Source of the DNA: JAJFFW01 sp965263375
Lineage (GTDB): Bacteria > Pseudomonadota > Alphaproteobacteria > Caulobacterales > Parvularculaceae
DNA length: 64,000 bases
NCBI GenBank assembly: GCA_965263375.1
Contig: OZ253669.1
Location: 3,162,001 to 3,226,000, forward strand
Reading direction: 5' to 3'
Below, piece after piece: positions 42,563-51,690 of this stretch (its first letter is position 1; each line of letters starts with the position of its first letter). A program made the translations under genes and the position numbers. A model generated the notes under the pieces. That model was not told the origin of the DNA. It ran no database searches and saw only the letters and a program-made list of their open reading frames with translations.

Positions 42563-42823
42563 TTAAAAGCTTCTTTCTGTGATACTGGCGCCAATGCGCA
42601 GGATTGTCACAAGATAGACCAACAGAACAAAACCGGCGACGCCAAGCGCAATTGCAATATTGCGGCGCTTTCTTTGGCGCTCGCTATCGTTGTTGGGGCT
42701 AGCGGCGCCCTGATCGTTTAAAGCTTGCCCATCGGATGGTTGCATAGATTGGGTGACCTTTGTTTCCGGCTGCGTTTGGTCTTCCCCACGCTCGCCAGAA
42801 GGTGTTTTCACTTCGTCAGACAT
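42563..42823 (-). CDS. CoxF-like small membrane protein of the oxidase operon
   Basis: An 86-residue protein: a polar N-terminal half rich in Gln/Ser, then RQRKRRNIAIALGVAGFVLLVYLVTILRIGASITERSF, a single helix with the conserved VTIxRxG-type end seen in CoxF-family proteins between ctaB and ctaG. The ATG (42821-42823) overlaps the ctaB stop by 8 bases. A role in haem or copper insertion is suspected for the family. Confidence 0.8.
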   Translation of the reverse strand: MSDEVKTPSGERGEDQTQPETKVTQSMQPSDGQALNDQGAASPNNDSERQRKRRNIAIALGVAGFVLLVYLVTILRIGASITERSF

Positions 42824-43790
42824 AAGCAATCAAAGCCTCAATCAGTAGGGCGGCAAATAGTCCAAACAGATAGATTAATGAAAATCCAAAAAGTGCTTTT
42901 GCTGGCCCGTGATCATCGCGCGCGCTTTTTAATACTCGCCATGCGCGCCAAATAAACCCGGCGCCCAAAAGACTAGACACCGCGAGATAAAAGAGCCCCC
43001 CTGTGTTTAGAAAATACGGCGCGACGCCAATCGGCGCGAGGGTCAAAGCATATGCAAAAATCTGTCTCTTGGTGGAAACCGGCCCCTTAACATTGGGCAT
43101 CATCGGCACGCCGACCCGCGCGTAATCCCCTTCCCGGTATAAAGCAAGCGCCCAAAAATGCGGCGGCGTCCACAAGAAAGTAATCGTGAATAGAGCCCAA
43201 GCCTCTATCGGCGCGGCGCCGCTAACGGCCGCCCAGCCGACCACTGGCGGCAAAGCCCCAGCCGCCCCGCCAATCACAATGTTCTGGGGCGTGCGCCGCT
43301 TCAACAACATCGAATAAATAACGACGTAGAAGAAAATCGTAAAAGCAAGAAGACCTGCTGCAAGCGCATTGGAGGCTAGCCATAACAACACCACTGAAAG
43401 CGCTGATAAGAACCACCCAAACCCAGCGGCCTCCCCACTAGGGATCAAGCCTTGGGGGATTGGCCGCCCAGCGGTGCGGCTCATTTCCGCATCGATATCA
43501 GCGTCCCACCACATGTTTAAGGCGCCTGACGCCCCCGCCCCGACGGCAATGGATAACAATGAAACAGCGGCAAGAATAAAATTCATATCCCCTGGCGCTA
43601 AAACCATGCCCACAAACGCCGTGAAAATCACAAGGGACATCACACGCGGCTTGAGTAGCATGAAATAGTCGCGCGGTCCGGCATAAACCGCATGACCAGC
43701 AGTATTCGCAGCATTTCCAACAGTACTATCCGCTCCGGAAGGAGCAGCGCCTGAGGGAATAGTTGAGGATGTGCCTATACCTTTTTCCAT
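42816..43790 (-). CDS. ctaB: Protoheme IX farnesyltransferase
   Basis: Converts haem b to haem o by adding a farnesyl group, needed for haem a of the oxidase. A 324-residue UbiA-type prenyltransferase with nine predicted helices. It has the first Asp-rich motif NMWWDADIDAEMSRTAGRPIP (about residues 95-115) and the second polar motif YREGDYARVGVPMMPN. An unusually long N-terminal tail of about 35 residues (GIGTSSTIPSG-type, Ser/Gly/Ala-rich) precedes the first helix. It overlaps the CoxF-like gene. Confidence 0.96.
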   Translation of the reverse strand: MEKGIGTSSTIPSGAAPSGADSTVGNAANTAGHAVYAGPRDYFMLLKPRVMSLVIFTAFVGMVLAPGDMNFILAAVSLLSIAVGAGASGALNMWWDADIDAEMSRTAGRPIPQGLIPSGEAAGFGWFLSALSVVLLWLASNALAAGLLAFTIFFYVVIYSMLLKRRTPQNIVIGGAAGALPPVVGWAAVSGAAPIEAWALFTITFLWTPPHFWALALYREGDYARVGVPMMPNVKGPVSTKRQIFAYALTLAPIGVAPYFLNTGGLFYLAVSSLLGAGFIWRAWRVLKSARDDHGPAKALFGFSLIYLFGLFAALLIEALIAYV

Positions 43791-43915
43791 AGCGCTTTAT
43801 GGCGCAAAGGGACGGCAAGGAAAACCATAATCGACGGCAGGGCTACGCGACCCGGCGTCGCAAAACTGATGCGCCCAAGCGAGGTAAACACAGGGAGTAA
43901 TCGGAACGGGGTTGG

Positions 43916-44287
43916 TTAGCCGCGCGCAAGGACCGACTTTATGGCGTAAAGGAAGAAAACCAACACCATAAATGCTAGGAAATAAGCCAGGAGCGCCCCT
44001 GCTTGCAGGTTCATAAATTGCAGCCAACTGGCCTCAAACTGGTTGAACAGCCTGCCTTGAACGGCCGTTGTTTGCATCGTGCTGGCAAAGAAAACCGCGC
44101 GAACAAACCCGCCAACCACAAAAAGCAAGAGAGCGACAATGGTCATCGAAACAACTTGGCTTGACCGGCGCATCATTAATGCCGCAGCCAGCACAGCGCT
44201 AAAAGCAATAAAAAGCCCTATTCGGTCGCCTTGCAGAAAAGTGCCGCGCAAAATGCCCGCAACATCATCTAAGATCATCTCAAACAT
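43916..44287 (-). CDS. Membrane protein of unknown function between ctaD and ctaB
   Basis: A 123-residue protein with four predicted helices (DRIGLFIAFSAVLAAALMM, MTIVALLLFVVGGFVRAVFFAST, FMNLQAGALLAYFLAFMVLVFFLYAI) and few charged residues. I do not recognise the family. It lies in the oxidase operon, 218 bases after the ctaD stop and terminator, and 125 bases before ctaB, so it may be an uncharacterised oxidase-assembly gene, or an insertion. Codon use looks like its neighbours. Confidence 0.6.
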   Translation of the reverse strand: MFEMILDDVAGILRGTFLQGDRIGLFIAFSAVLAAALMMRRSSQVVSMTIVALLLFVVGGFVRAVFFASTMQTTAVQGRLFNQFEASWLQFMNLQAGALLAYFLAFMVLVFFLYAIKSVLARG

Positions 44288-44424
44288 GTCGTTAGCCCCA
44301 GCTGTATTTTGAGAGCCCCCAAACTCACGCGCCTAAACGGTGCGGTTGTTTCGCTCCTCTGATGACAACAGTTTTAACGATTATTAACCCATGTCGCTAG
44401 GCGGCGCTATCCTTAACAAATAGT

Positions 44425-44459
44425 AAAAAACCCGATCTGCACTAGTAGACCGGGTTTTT
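44425..44459 (-). terminator. Terminator after ctaD
   Basis: AAAAACCCG (44426-44434) pairs with CGGGTTTTT (44451-44459), with the inner pairs TCT/AGA and one mismatch, and both ends are A/T-rich, so it works in either direction. It is 47 bases past the ctaD stop, which would separate ctaC-ctaD from the genes behind, unless read-through occurs. Confidence 0.75.
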
Positions 44460-44505
44460 CGATGTCTTTTGCAACGGGTGGTTTAATTCGACCCGAAAAA
44501 ACGAT

Positions 44506-46167
44506 TTAGAACGCTTTAGAGTCGCCTTTATCAAAACGCGGCAATTCATTGAACTGGTGGAAAGGCGGCGGAGACGGCAAAGTCCATTCCAGCGTCGTCG
44601 CGCCTTCGCCCCAAGGGTTAGCCGCGGCTTTTTTGCGGTAGACGAAAAAGGCGTCAATCATCGCAATAAGGAAAATGAACATTGCGCCAAGCGTTACGGC
44701 ATATCCAAAGCTAGAGACGCCATTCCAAAGCGCATAGGCCTCTGGGTAATCGATATATCGACGCGGCATGCCCTGTAGACCCAAGAAATGCTGTGGGAAG
44801 AAGATCAAGTTCACGCCAATAAACATTGTCCAGAAATGCAAGGCGCCCAGCCACTCGCGATACATCACACCGAACATTTTACCGAACCAGTAGTACCAGC
44901 CAGCAAAGATCGCGAAGACAGCGCCCAGTGAAAGAACGTAGTGGAAGTGAGCCACAACATAATATGTGTCATGCATATAGTGGTCGATGCCAGCATTCGC
45001 GAGCAGAACGCCCGTCACGCCGCCAACGGTGAAAAGGAAGATAAACCCAATCGCCCAAAGCATCGGCGTTTTAAACTCAATTGACCCGCCCCACATCGTT
45101 GCGATCCAAGAGAAGATCTTAATCCCCGTCGGAACCGCGATCACCATCGTCGCTGCAACGAAGTAAGCCTTCATATTCACGCTAAGGCCAACCGTATACA
45201 TATGGTGCGCCCAAACGATGAAGCCGACAAAACCAATCGCCACCATCGCGTAGGCCATGCCGAGATACCCGAAGATCGGCTTCTTTGAGAACGTTGAAAC
45301 AATGTGCGAGACAATGCCGAAGCCAGGCAAAATCAGGATGTAAACTTCTGGGTGACCAAAGAACCAGAACAAGTGCTGGTAAAGAATTGGGTCGCCGCCG
45401 CCAGACGCGTCAAAGAAAGATGTGCCGAAATTACGGTCTGTGAGAAGCATGGTGATCGCACCAGCTAGCACCGGCAGTGACAGAACAAGCAAGAATGCCG
45501 TCACCAAAACTGACCATGCAAATAACGGCATTTTATGAAGTGTCATACCCGGCGCGCGCATATTGAAGATCGTGGTGATGAAGTTAATCGCGCCAAGGAT
45601 TGAAGACGCGCCAGCAAGGTGTAGCGCTAGGATCAATAAATCCATCGCTGGCCCAGGGCTGCCGGTCGTAGAGGACAAGGGCGGATAAAGCACCCAACCA
45701 CCGCCAAAGCCAAGGTTTGAGCCGTAACCCGGTGCAAAAAGCGACAAGGTCAGCAATATGCCGGATGCACCGTAAAGCCAGAACGAAATGTTATTCATCC
45801 GCGGGAAGGCCATGTCAGGCGCGCCAATCATAATCGGCACAAACCAGTTGCCAAATCCGCCAATAACAGCCGGCATCACCATAAAGAAGATCATGATCAG
45901 GCCGTGATAGGTGATCAGGACATTGTAGAAGTTGTAAGCGGCCTCAACATTACCGCCCGTAAAATTCGAAAGAACTGTCACGCCAGGTTCCGCTAGCTCC
46001 CAGCGGATAAGCCCTGACATGCCGCCGCCGATGATACCAGCGAGAACCGCAAAAATCAGATAAAGCGTGCCGATGTCTTTGTGGTTCGTGGACCAAAACC
46101 AGCGAATCCAAAATGGCGGCGTGTGATCATCGTGGCTGTCTGCGCCCGTGGCGTGTGCGTCTGCCAT
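44506..46167 (-). CDS. ctaD: Cytochrome c oxidase subunit I
   Basis: The catalytic subunit of aa3 oxidase, reducing O2 at the haem a3-CuB site while pumping protons. About 553 residues, with 12 helices. Key sequences: WFWSTNHKDIGTLYLIF, the haem-a histidine in TYHGLIMIFF, WFFGHPEVYILILPGFG (CuB His plus the Glu of the D channel), AHHMYTVG (CuB histidines), TGIKIFSWIATMWGG (K-channel Lys) and YYVVAHFHYVLSLGAVFA (haem a3 and a histidines). The presence of the Glu in GHPEV makes it an A1-type oxidase. ATG 46167 begins MADAH; longer frame starts are unlikely. Confidence 0.98.
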   Translation of the reverse strand: MADAHATGADSHDDHTPPFWIRWFWSTNHKDIGTLYLIFAVLAGIIGGGMSGLIRWELAEPGVTVLSNFTGGNVEAAYNFYNVLITYHGLIMIFFMVMPAVIGGFGNWFVPIMIGAPDMAFPRMNNISFWLYGASGILLTLSLFAPGYGSNLGFGGGWVLYPPLSSTTGSPGPAMDLLILALHLAGASSILGAINFITTIFNMRAPGMTLHKMPLFAWSVLVTAFLLVLSLPVLAGAITMLLTDRNFGTSFFDASGGGDPILYQHLFWFFGHPEVYILILPGFGIVSHIVSTFSKKPIFGYLGMAYAMVAIGFVGFIVWAHHMYTVGLSVNMKAYFVAATMVIAVPTGIKIFSWIATMWGGSIEFKTPMLWAIGFIFLFTVGGVTGVLLANAGIDHYMHDTYYVVAHFHYVLSLGAVFAIFAGWYYWFGKMFGVMYREWLGALHFWTMFIGVNLIFFPQHFLGLQGMPRRYIDYPEAYALWNGVSSFGYAVTLGAMFIFLIAMIDAFFVYRKKAAANPWGEGATTLEWTLPSPPPFHQFNELPRFDKGDSKAF

Positions 46168-46216
46168 AATCCGGAGACCTTTCCTCAATTCAAATCGTCA
46201 TCAAGCCAAGTCAGGC

Positions 46217-47443
46217 TTATTTATTTTCCAATGCAGCGGTGCGTGTTTTCGCTTCACCGCCCGCAGGACCAGCCGCAATCGGCTCCATCCCGTTTAATTC
46301 ACGTTGCTCGTTTACCCATTTCATGAATTCAGGGCGAGAAACCGCATGCACCTCAATCGGCATAAAAGAGTGTTTGATGCCGCAAATCTCTGAGCATTGG
46401 CCGTAATAGACGCCTTCTTCCTCAGCGCTGAACCAAGTCTCATTAAGACGGCCAGGAACCGCATCAATTTTGATAGCGAAGTTCGGCAACGCCCAAGAGT
46501 GGATCACATCGCGAGCCGCTGTAATCACGCGGATCGTTTCGCCCACAGGCACAACAACTGGGTTATCCACTGCTAAGCGATATTTTTCTGGCGTTGTCTG
46601 ATCTTCTTCAAGCATGAGTGCGTTAAATTCGAAGTCGCCAAAATCAGGGTAAGCGTAAGTCCAACCCCACTGGAAGCCGATGACTTTTAACGTCAATGTC
46701 GGGGCCATCGCGATCTTGCTTTTGTCTTCACCAAAAAGACCAAAGATCTTTGTTGGACCAACCCGTGAGCGACCGCCGCGGATGATCACCTCATCGCCGG
46801 CTGGCGCTGGCGATGTAAGCGTCACAAGGACTTCCGGATCGCCAAGTCCATCAAGTTTATAATCTTTGCGGTTTTCCAGCTTCCGAACGCCAGAAGCGCC
46901 AGAAAGGAAAACCTCGATATGATCGGGGCGTTTGACGACACGTCGCTCAGTAAAATCATTAGCAAAAGCATATTCAGATGCTCCGCCTTGGGCGACGACC
47001 TGTTTGCCGTCTGGCGTAACGTCTTCTTTATAAAGAAGGTCAAACGAGAAAAGCGCGATGAAAAGAAGAATAATGATCGGAATGCCAGTCCACAAAACTT
47101 CAACCAATGTGTTGTGGCTGAATTTGCGGGCAACGGGGTTCGCTTTTGAATTATAGCGCACAATCACCCAAAGCAGCAGCGCCAAGACGAACAAGCTGAT
47201 ACCCGTCATGATCGGCATCAAAACCCAATTGTGGAAGATGTGCACTTCCTCCGCCACGGCCGATTTCGCCGCGACCATAGAGATGCCGCCATCCACAGCA
47301 TAATCAGCCGCGTTCGCCGCGCCAAAGATCGCCGCAGCGCCGCCCAAAGCAGCAGCCGCCGTTAAAGCTCGTTTTTTATTAGATAAAGCGCCGCTTACAG
47401 CGTCTTTAAGAGAAGTCATTTTATCTTGCGCCAAACGCGTCAT
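46217..47443 (-). CDS. ctaC: Cytochrome c oxidase subunit II, with a long insert
   Basis: Takes electrons from cytochrome c at its CuA centre. After a signal/anchor (ALTAAAALGGAAAIFGAANA) come two helices (about residues 70-95 and 115-135) and the C-terminal cupredoxin. The CuA ligands are seen in QCSEICGIKHSFMPIEV (Cys-x3-Cys-x3-His-x2-Met) and HSWALPNFAIKIDA. Between the usual KEDVTPDG and the domain start LTLKVIGFQWGWTYAYP is about 105 residues (DNA about 46700-47010) with no counterpart in ordinary subunit II, including KIFGLFGEDKS and VIIRGGRSRVGP. The likely start is ATG 47443, with an alternative at 47419. Confidence 0.93.
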   Translation of the reverse strand: MTRLAQDKMTSLKDAVSGALSNKKRALTAAAALGGAAAIFGAANAADYAVDGGISMVAAKSAVAEEVHIFHNWVLMPIMTGISLFVLALLLWVIVRYNSKANPVARKFSHNTLVEVLWTGIPIIILLFIALFSFDLLYKEDVTPDGKQVVAQGGASEYAFANDFTERRVVKRPDHIEVFLSGASGVRKLENRKDYKLDGLGDPEVLVTLTSPAPAGDEVIIRGGRSRVGPTKIFGLFGEDKSKIAMAPTLTLKVIGFQWGWTYAYPDFGDFEFNALMLEEDQTTPEKYRLAVDNPVVVPVGETIRVITAARDVIHSWALPNFAIKIDAVPGRLNETWFSAEEEGVYYGQCSEICGIKHSFMPIEVHAVSRPEFMKWVNEQRELNGMEPIAAGPAGGEAKTRTAALENK

Positions 47444-47706
47444 GGTCGGTTGTCCGTTTTCCAGATCGCTCAAACTTAGAGCTTTTCGAACAGGGCGGCT
47501 TATAAACAAATACGCTTTCCCGCCGCACCTTGGGTCCAGGTGGGCAGGTTATAGTCCGCCTTGCCTGATTAAGCTATGAACCAAACGACGGAAAAATAGT
47601 CGCATCACCATGCGAGCTGACCAAGACACCCATTATTAGAAAGAATAAGGCAATGATGCCGGATAACCGATTGCCTTAAGGACTGGCGCTGCTTAACTGT
47701 AAAGAT

Positions 47707-49125
47707 ATGACACAATCCCTGTTTTTTTCCCGCACCGAGCTTGATGAAACCCGCAGCCAACGCATACTCGATGATGCGCTAAAAGACGCTGATGACGGCG
47801 AACTGTATTTGGAATACGCCCAATCGGAAGCCTTTGTTTTTGATGACAATCGCCTAAAAAATGCGAGCTATAATGTTGAGCAGGGCTTTGGCCTGCGCGC
47901 CGTATGTGGCGAGGCGACCGGCTACGCCCATGCGTCAGAACTATCTGAGGACGCGTTAAAGCGCGCAGCTTCTGCTGTGCAAGCGGTAAAAACTGGGCAA
48001 TCTGGCGCCCTGGCCGATGGCCCGTCGCGCACCAACGCCAAACTATACAGCGATGAGAACCCGCTCGGCGGCATGGGCTTTGAAGAAAAGACAGCCCTTC
48101 TAGAAGAAATTAATCGTTTCGCCCGCGATATGGACCCCCGCGTGCGACAGGTTTCAGCCTCTTTATCTGGGGAGTGGTCAGCGGTTGAAATTATGCGCCC
48201 CGGCGGCGAAGTCGTTCGCGATTTCCGCCCCCTTGTCCGGCTTAATGTGGCGGTGACCGCTGGGGAGGGCGACCGGCAAGAGACCGGGTCCTACGGCGCG
48301 GGCGGACGCGAAGGTTACGCTGCTTTTGTAACGCCTGAGGCTTGGCAAGGCCAAGTCAAAGAAGCCCTACGCCAAGCCTTGGTGAACCTGGAAGCGGAGG
48401 CTGCGCCAGCCGGGGAAATGCCCGTGGTGCTTGGCCCTGGCTGGACCGGCGTTCTTCTTCACGAAGCGGTCGGCCACGGCCTTGAAGGGGACTTTAACCG
48501 CAAAAAAACCTCTGCTTTTGCGGGCCGGCTGGGCGAGCGGGTCGCCGCGCCCGGCGTCACCGTCATTGATGACGGCGCCATCGCAAACCGGCGCGGATCT
48601 TTAACGATCGACGACGAAGGCGCCCCGACAGAGCGCACGGTCCTAATCGAAGACGGCATCTTAAAGGGTTATATGCAGGACCGGTTAAACGCCCGCTTAA
48701 TGGGCGTCGCCACCACCGGCAATGGCCGCCGCGAAAGCTTCGCCCACCAACCCATGCCGCGCATGACAAACACGTTCATGACAAATGGCGACAAAGACCC
48801 TGAAGAGATTATCAAAACTGTGAAAGACGGGATCTATGCGGTTAATTTTTCCGGCGGTCAGGTCGACATTACCTCAGGCAAATTCGTCTTTAACTGCACC
48901 GAAGCTTACCGCGTGCAAAACGGCGTTGTCGGCGCGCCCTTAAAGAATGTGGCCCTGATCGGCGATGGGCCAAGCGTTCTAACCCGCGTTTCAATGATCG
49001 GGAATGATTTCTCCCTCGATCCAGGCGTGGGCGTCTGCGGCAAGGCGGGCCAAGGGGTCCCCGTGGGCGTCGGTCAGCCCACGATCAAAATCGATGCGAT
49101 GACGGTTGGCGGGGCTGGGGTATAG
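47707..49125 (+). CDS. tldD: Metalloprotease TldD
   Basis: A 472-residue zinc protease of the TldD/PmbA family that trims peptides, known for processing microcin B17 and for CcdA degradation in E. coli. The zinc-site motif HEAVGHGLEGD is visible (about residues 255-265), along with SGEWSAVEIMRPGGEVVRD, and the C-terminal Cys-containing NCTEAYRVQNG. TldE (PmbA) normally partners it but is not in the window. It is divergent from the oxidase operon with about 190 bases between, a synteny common in alphaproteobacteria. Confidence 0.96.
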   Translation: MTQSLFFSRTELDETRSQRILDDALKDADDGELYLEYAQSEAFVFDDNRLKNASYNVEQGFGLRAVCGEATGYAHASELSEDALKRAASAVQAVKTGQSGALADGPSRTNAKLYSDENPLGGMGFEEKTALLEEINRFARDMDPRVRQVSASLSGEWSAVEIMRPGGEVVRDFRPLVRLNVAVTAGEGDRQETGSYGAGGREGYAAFVTPEAWQGQVKEALRQALVNLEAEAAPAGEMPVVLGPGWTGVLLHEAVGHGLEGDFNRKKTSAFAGRLGERVAAPGVTVIDDGAIANRRGSLTIDDEGAPTERTVLIEDGILKGYMQDRLNARLMGVATTGNGRRESFAHQPMPRMTNTFMTNGDKDPEEIIKTVKDGIYAVNFSGGQVDITSGKFVFNCTEAYRVQNGVVGAPLKNVALIGDGPSVLTRVSMIGNDFSLDPGVGVCGKAGQGVPVGVGQPTIKIDAMTVGGAGV

Positions 49126-49149
49126 GCGGCTTAAAAGGATTAGTTGCCT

Positions 49150-49746
49150 TTAAATCTGGTATCGATCGCCGAAGGTGAAGAACCAGATGTTCAACGTGAT
49201 ATAAACAAACACATACCTGGAACTTAAGTACCGTACCCAGCCCGCACTGAAACGCCGCCTTATGGCGATTGCAGCTGTGGCAATAGCGCTCCCTTCGATC
49301 AAGGCGCCAATCATACCATTTTGCGCTGGGTCCCAATAGGAAATGGGGGAGATAAAACGCCAATCGGTTATAGGCCAAAAATGCCGGTGGGCGTCGTCTG
49401 CATGCAAAGGAAAATCAAGAGCAGCATGGACAAGCAAAGATAAGGCGAATAATTTCAACAAACCAATCTTTCGCCAAACCGCAAGGCCAAGCAAAAAAAA
49501 AGCAAGCGGCACGGAGTTTGATATGGCGCCCAAGATTTGCCAAGGCTCCCGCCAATAGGCGTCCCCCCACATCTCACCCCACCCCATGGGGGTGAAAAAC
49601 TGCGCCCAAATGAAAAAGACGAAGATGGTGGCATCCGGCGCAATCGCCCCCGCCGCAACAGCCCAATTGCGCCGTTGTGCATTAGCCCCACCGCCTGGCC
49701 GCGCGAGCATTGCCGCAGCAATCAAAATATGAGCTGGCGTGTTCAT
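49150..49746 (-). CDS. DUF457/YdjM-like membrane hydrolase
   Basis: A 198-residue inner-membrane protein with about four helices. The conserved histidines/aspartates of the zinc-phospholipase-C-like family appear: NTPAHILIAAAML at the start, GAIAPDATIFVFF, LLVHAALDFPLHADDAHRHFWPITDWRF, which resemble the LexA-binding putative hydrolase (YdjM) pattern. In alphaproteobacteria it is often misnamed as a cobalamin protein. Function unknown. It converges with tldD. Confidence 0.75.
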   Translation of the reverse strand: MNTPAHILIAAAMLARPGGGANAQRRNWAVAAGAIAPDATIFVFFIWAQFFTPMGWGEMWGDAYWREPWQILGAISNSVPLAFFLLGLAVWRKIGLLKLFALSLLVHAALDFPLHADDAHRHFWPITDWRFISPISYWDPAQNGMIGALIEGSAIATAAIAIRRRFSAGWVRYLSSRYVFVYITLNIWFFTFGDRYQI

Positions 49747-49975
49747 GGTTTAGATTTTACAAATGCACTTTAATGTTGGTCCGTTGCGCAATTAGACCTG
49801 TATCAAAATTATCAGTACGCCAGCCAGAAGAAAACCCGCCAAAATCTTTAAGATTAAAGCCATTGCAATTTCTTGTTTTGTTGGGTTTTCTAGAGCCGAG
49901 TGATGCGCCTCTCCCCTTCTGCTCGCGCGAATGAGCTGTATTGCCCATTGTACATTTCTTCTACAATACAATCTT

Positions 49976-50845
49976 ATGACCAACGCCTTCACCACTCGCT
50001 TCGCGCCGTCGCCCACAGGGCTTTTGCATTTGGGCCACGCATTTTCAGCGTGGACAGCGTTTGACGCAGCGCGCGCCGCTGGGGGCGAATTCGTCTTGCG
50101 CCTTGAAGATATTGACCAAACCCGGTGCACGCCGGCTTTTGAAACAGCCATCTATGAGGATCTCGCCTGGCTGGGGCTTGAATGGCGAACGCCCGTGCGC
50201 CGCCAATCGGATCATTTTGACGATTTTCGCACGGCGCTTGAAATTTTACGGACGCGCGGGGTGCTGTACCGATGCTTTAAAACCCGAAAAGATATCGCCG
50301 TCGATATTGCGCGCGCGCCGCACCTTGCCCCGGACGGACCAGAGGGCCCGGCTTGGCGGGGCGCAGCGTTACCCCACAATGAAGAACGCACACTGATAGA
50401 CAAAGGGCGCCCCTTCGCCTGGCGGCTTTCCATAAACGCCGCGGCGGAATATTTGGGCCCGCGCTTTAACGCGCTTTATTTTACCGAAGCGGGGGAAGGT
50501 CCAAAAGGGGAAAGGGGGCGCATAAAAGCAACGCCAGAGATTTTCTCCGATCCGGTTCTTGCGCGCAAGGACACGCCGACAAGTTATCATCTTGCTTGCA
50601 CTTATGATGACGCATTGCAAAACATCACCCATATTGTTCGAGGGACAGATCTTTTTCACGCAACACATCTTCATGTCTTACTGCAGGCTTTGCTGGACCT
50701 GCCAACACCGGCTTATCATCATCACCGTCTTATTACGGATGAAAATGGCGCACGCTTCGCCAAACGCAATCACGCGGTGACATTAAATGCCCTGCGCGAA
50801 GCGGGGGCGACGCCGGATGAGCTGCGCCAACGGCTTGGCCTTTAA
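49976..50845 (+). CDS. gluQ: Glutamyl-Q tRNA(Asp) synthetase
   Basis: A 289-residue catalytic fragment of a glutamyl-tRNA synthetase that glutamylates queuosine in tRNA-Asp instead of charging a 3' end. The HIGH-like site is PSPTGLLHLGHAFSAW; other signs are VLRLEDIDQTR, the KMSKS-like RFAKRNHAVTL and SYHLACTYDDALQNITHIVRG. Its short length, lacking the anticodon-binding half, separates it from GltX. The frame opens at 49931, but ATG 49976 (MTNAFTTRFAPSP) is the standard start. Its stop overlaps that of the following minus-strand gene. Confidence 0.95.
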   Translation: MTNAFTTRFAPSPTGLLHLGHAFSAWTAFDAARAAGGEFVLRLEDIDQTRCTPAFETAIYEDLAWLGLEWRTPVRRQSDHFDDFRTALEILRTRGVLYRCFKTRKDIAVDIARAPHLAPDGPEGPAWRGAALPHNEERTLIDKGRPFAWRLSINAAAEYLGPRFNALYFTEAGEGPKGERGRIKATPEIFSDPVLARKDTPTSYHLACTYDDALQNITHIVRGTDLFHATHLHVLLQALLDLPTPAYHHHRLITDENGARFAKRNHAVTLNALREAGATPDELRQRLGL

Positions 50846-51528
50846 TGTTTAACAAACATCTCCGCCGTCAAGCGATATCGCCCGGTGATAGGCCATGCAA
50901 ATAAAACATCTTCTAACACAGGGCCGCCGCCGATATTATGCACCACCATCGGCCAGCCGGAGCCGCCTTTCAATTCCGTCACGATACCAATATGCGGCAA
51001 GAACCCCGCATCACCGCGCAAATTCCAAGCGACGATATCTCCCGGCTTGTATGCTTTTGGGTCTTTGCTTTGAACTAATTTGGCGCCAATACGTGTAAAG
51101 AATGTTTCGAGATTTGGCGCCCGGCGATGATCGATATTAGAATCGGGGCCTGACGCGCCCCAAATCGCAGGATAGGCATAAAAATTAGCGCGCATATCTT
51201 CATGCACCCACTTTTGCAAATCAACCCCTTCTACGCGCAAGGTGCGGATGACAACATCCGTACACACACCCCTGTCGGCGGCAACATCACCGCCAGGATA
51301 TGCAAGCGCGACATAAGAGGGGTCATATTTAATTGGCAAATATGTTCGCTTTAATGCAGCAGCAGCCAAACGCGCACCGAATGTATCAGTTGACACACCT
51401 ACCGTATGAGCCAGCTTATCCCCCGATACGCTCTTAGCGAACGATGAGGCCTCAACCTCTTTTGCCAACAACAAAGAGAAAATGGCTAAAATGGCTGGCG
51501 CTAACAAAATTGTGATTGGTTTATTCAT
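50842..51528 (-). CDS. DUF1287 secreted protein (NlpC/P60-like fold)
   Basis: About 228 residues with a signal peptide (MNKPITILLAPAILAIFSLLLAKEVEA). The mature part shows the DUF1287 motif set: YPGGDVAADRGVCTDVVIRTLR (likely catalytic Cys), FFTRIGAKLV, YKPGDIVAWNL and LPHIGIVTEL with a candidate His, and VHNIGGGPVLEDVLFAWPITGRYR. E. coli YijF is in this family and its function is unknown; a cell-wall amidase role is plausible. The longer frame from 51558 is less likely than ATG 51528. Confidence 0.88.
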   Translation of the reverse strand: MNKPITILLAPAILAIFSLLLAKEVEASSFAKSVSGDKLAHTVGVSTDTFGARLAAAALKRTYLPIKYDPSYVALAYPGGDVAADRGVCTDVVIRTLRVEGVDLQKWVHEDMRANFYAYPAIWGASGPDSNIDHRRAPNLETFFTRIGAKLVQSKDPKAYKPGDIVAWNLRGDAGFLPHIGIVTELKGGSGWPMVVHNIGGGPVLEDVLFAWPITGRYRLTAEMFVKH

Positions 51529-51690
51529 GTTTTCTATTGCTAAAGCCGAAATTTGCAAGAAATTAGCCCGTGAAGGGGTTTTTATGGGGCAGGTTTCTTT
51601 TGGTAAAAATCACTTACAAAAATTTTGGCTAAAGCGAAATTTTAACGCAGACGCAAAATTCAGAACGAACGAAAAAATCGGGAGGATGAT

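Noticed and set aside
44360..44395. CtrA-like site near ctaD terminator (TTAA ... TTAA)
   Set aside because: The spacing is six, not seven bases, and it lies between an operon end and a gene start without a clear promoter.
49792..49863. A 23-residue frame encoding one hydrophobic helix (minus strand)
   Set aside because: It has a start and a hydrophobic helix but only a weak ribosome site, and a 23-codon frame is easily random. Conservation would be needed.
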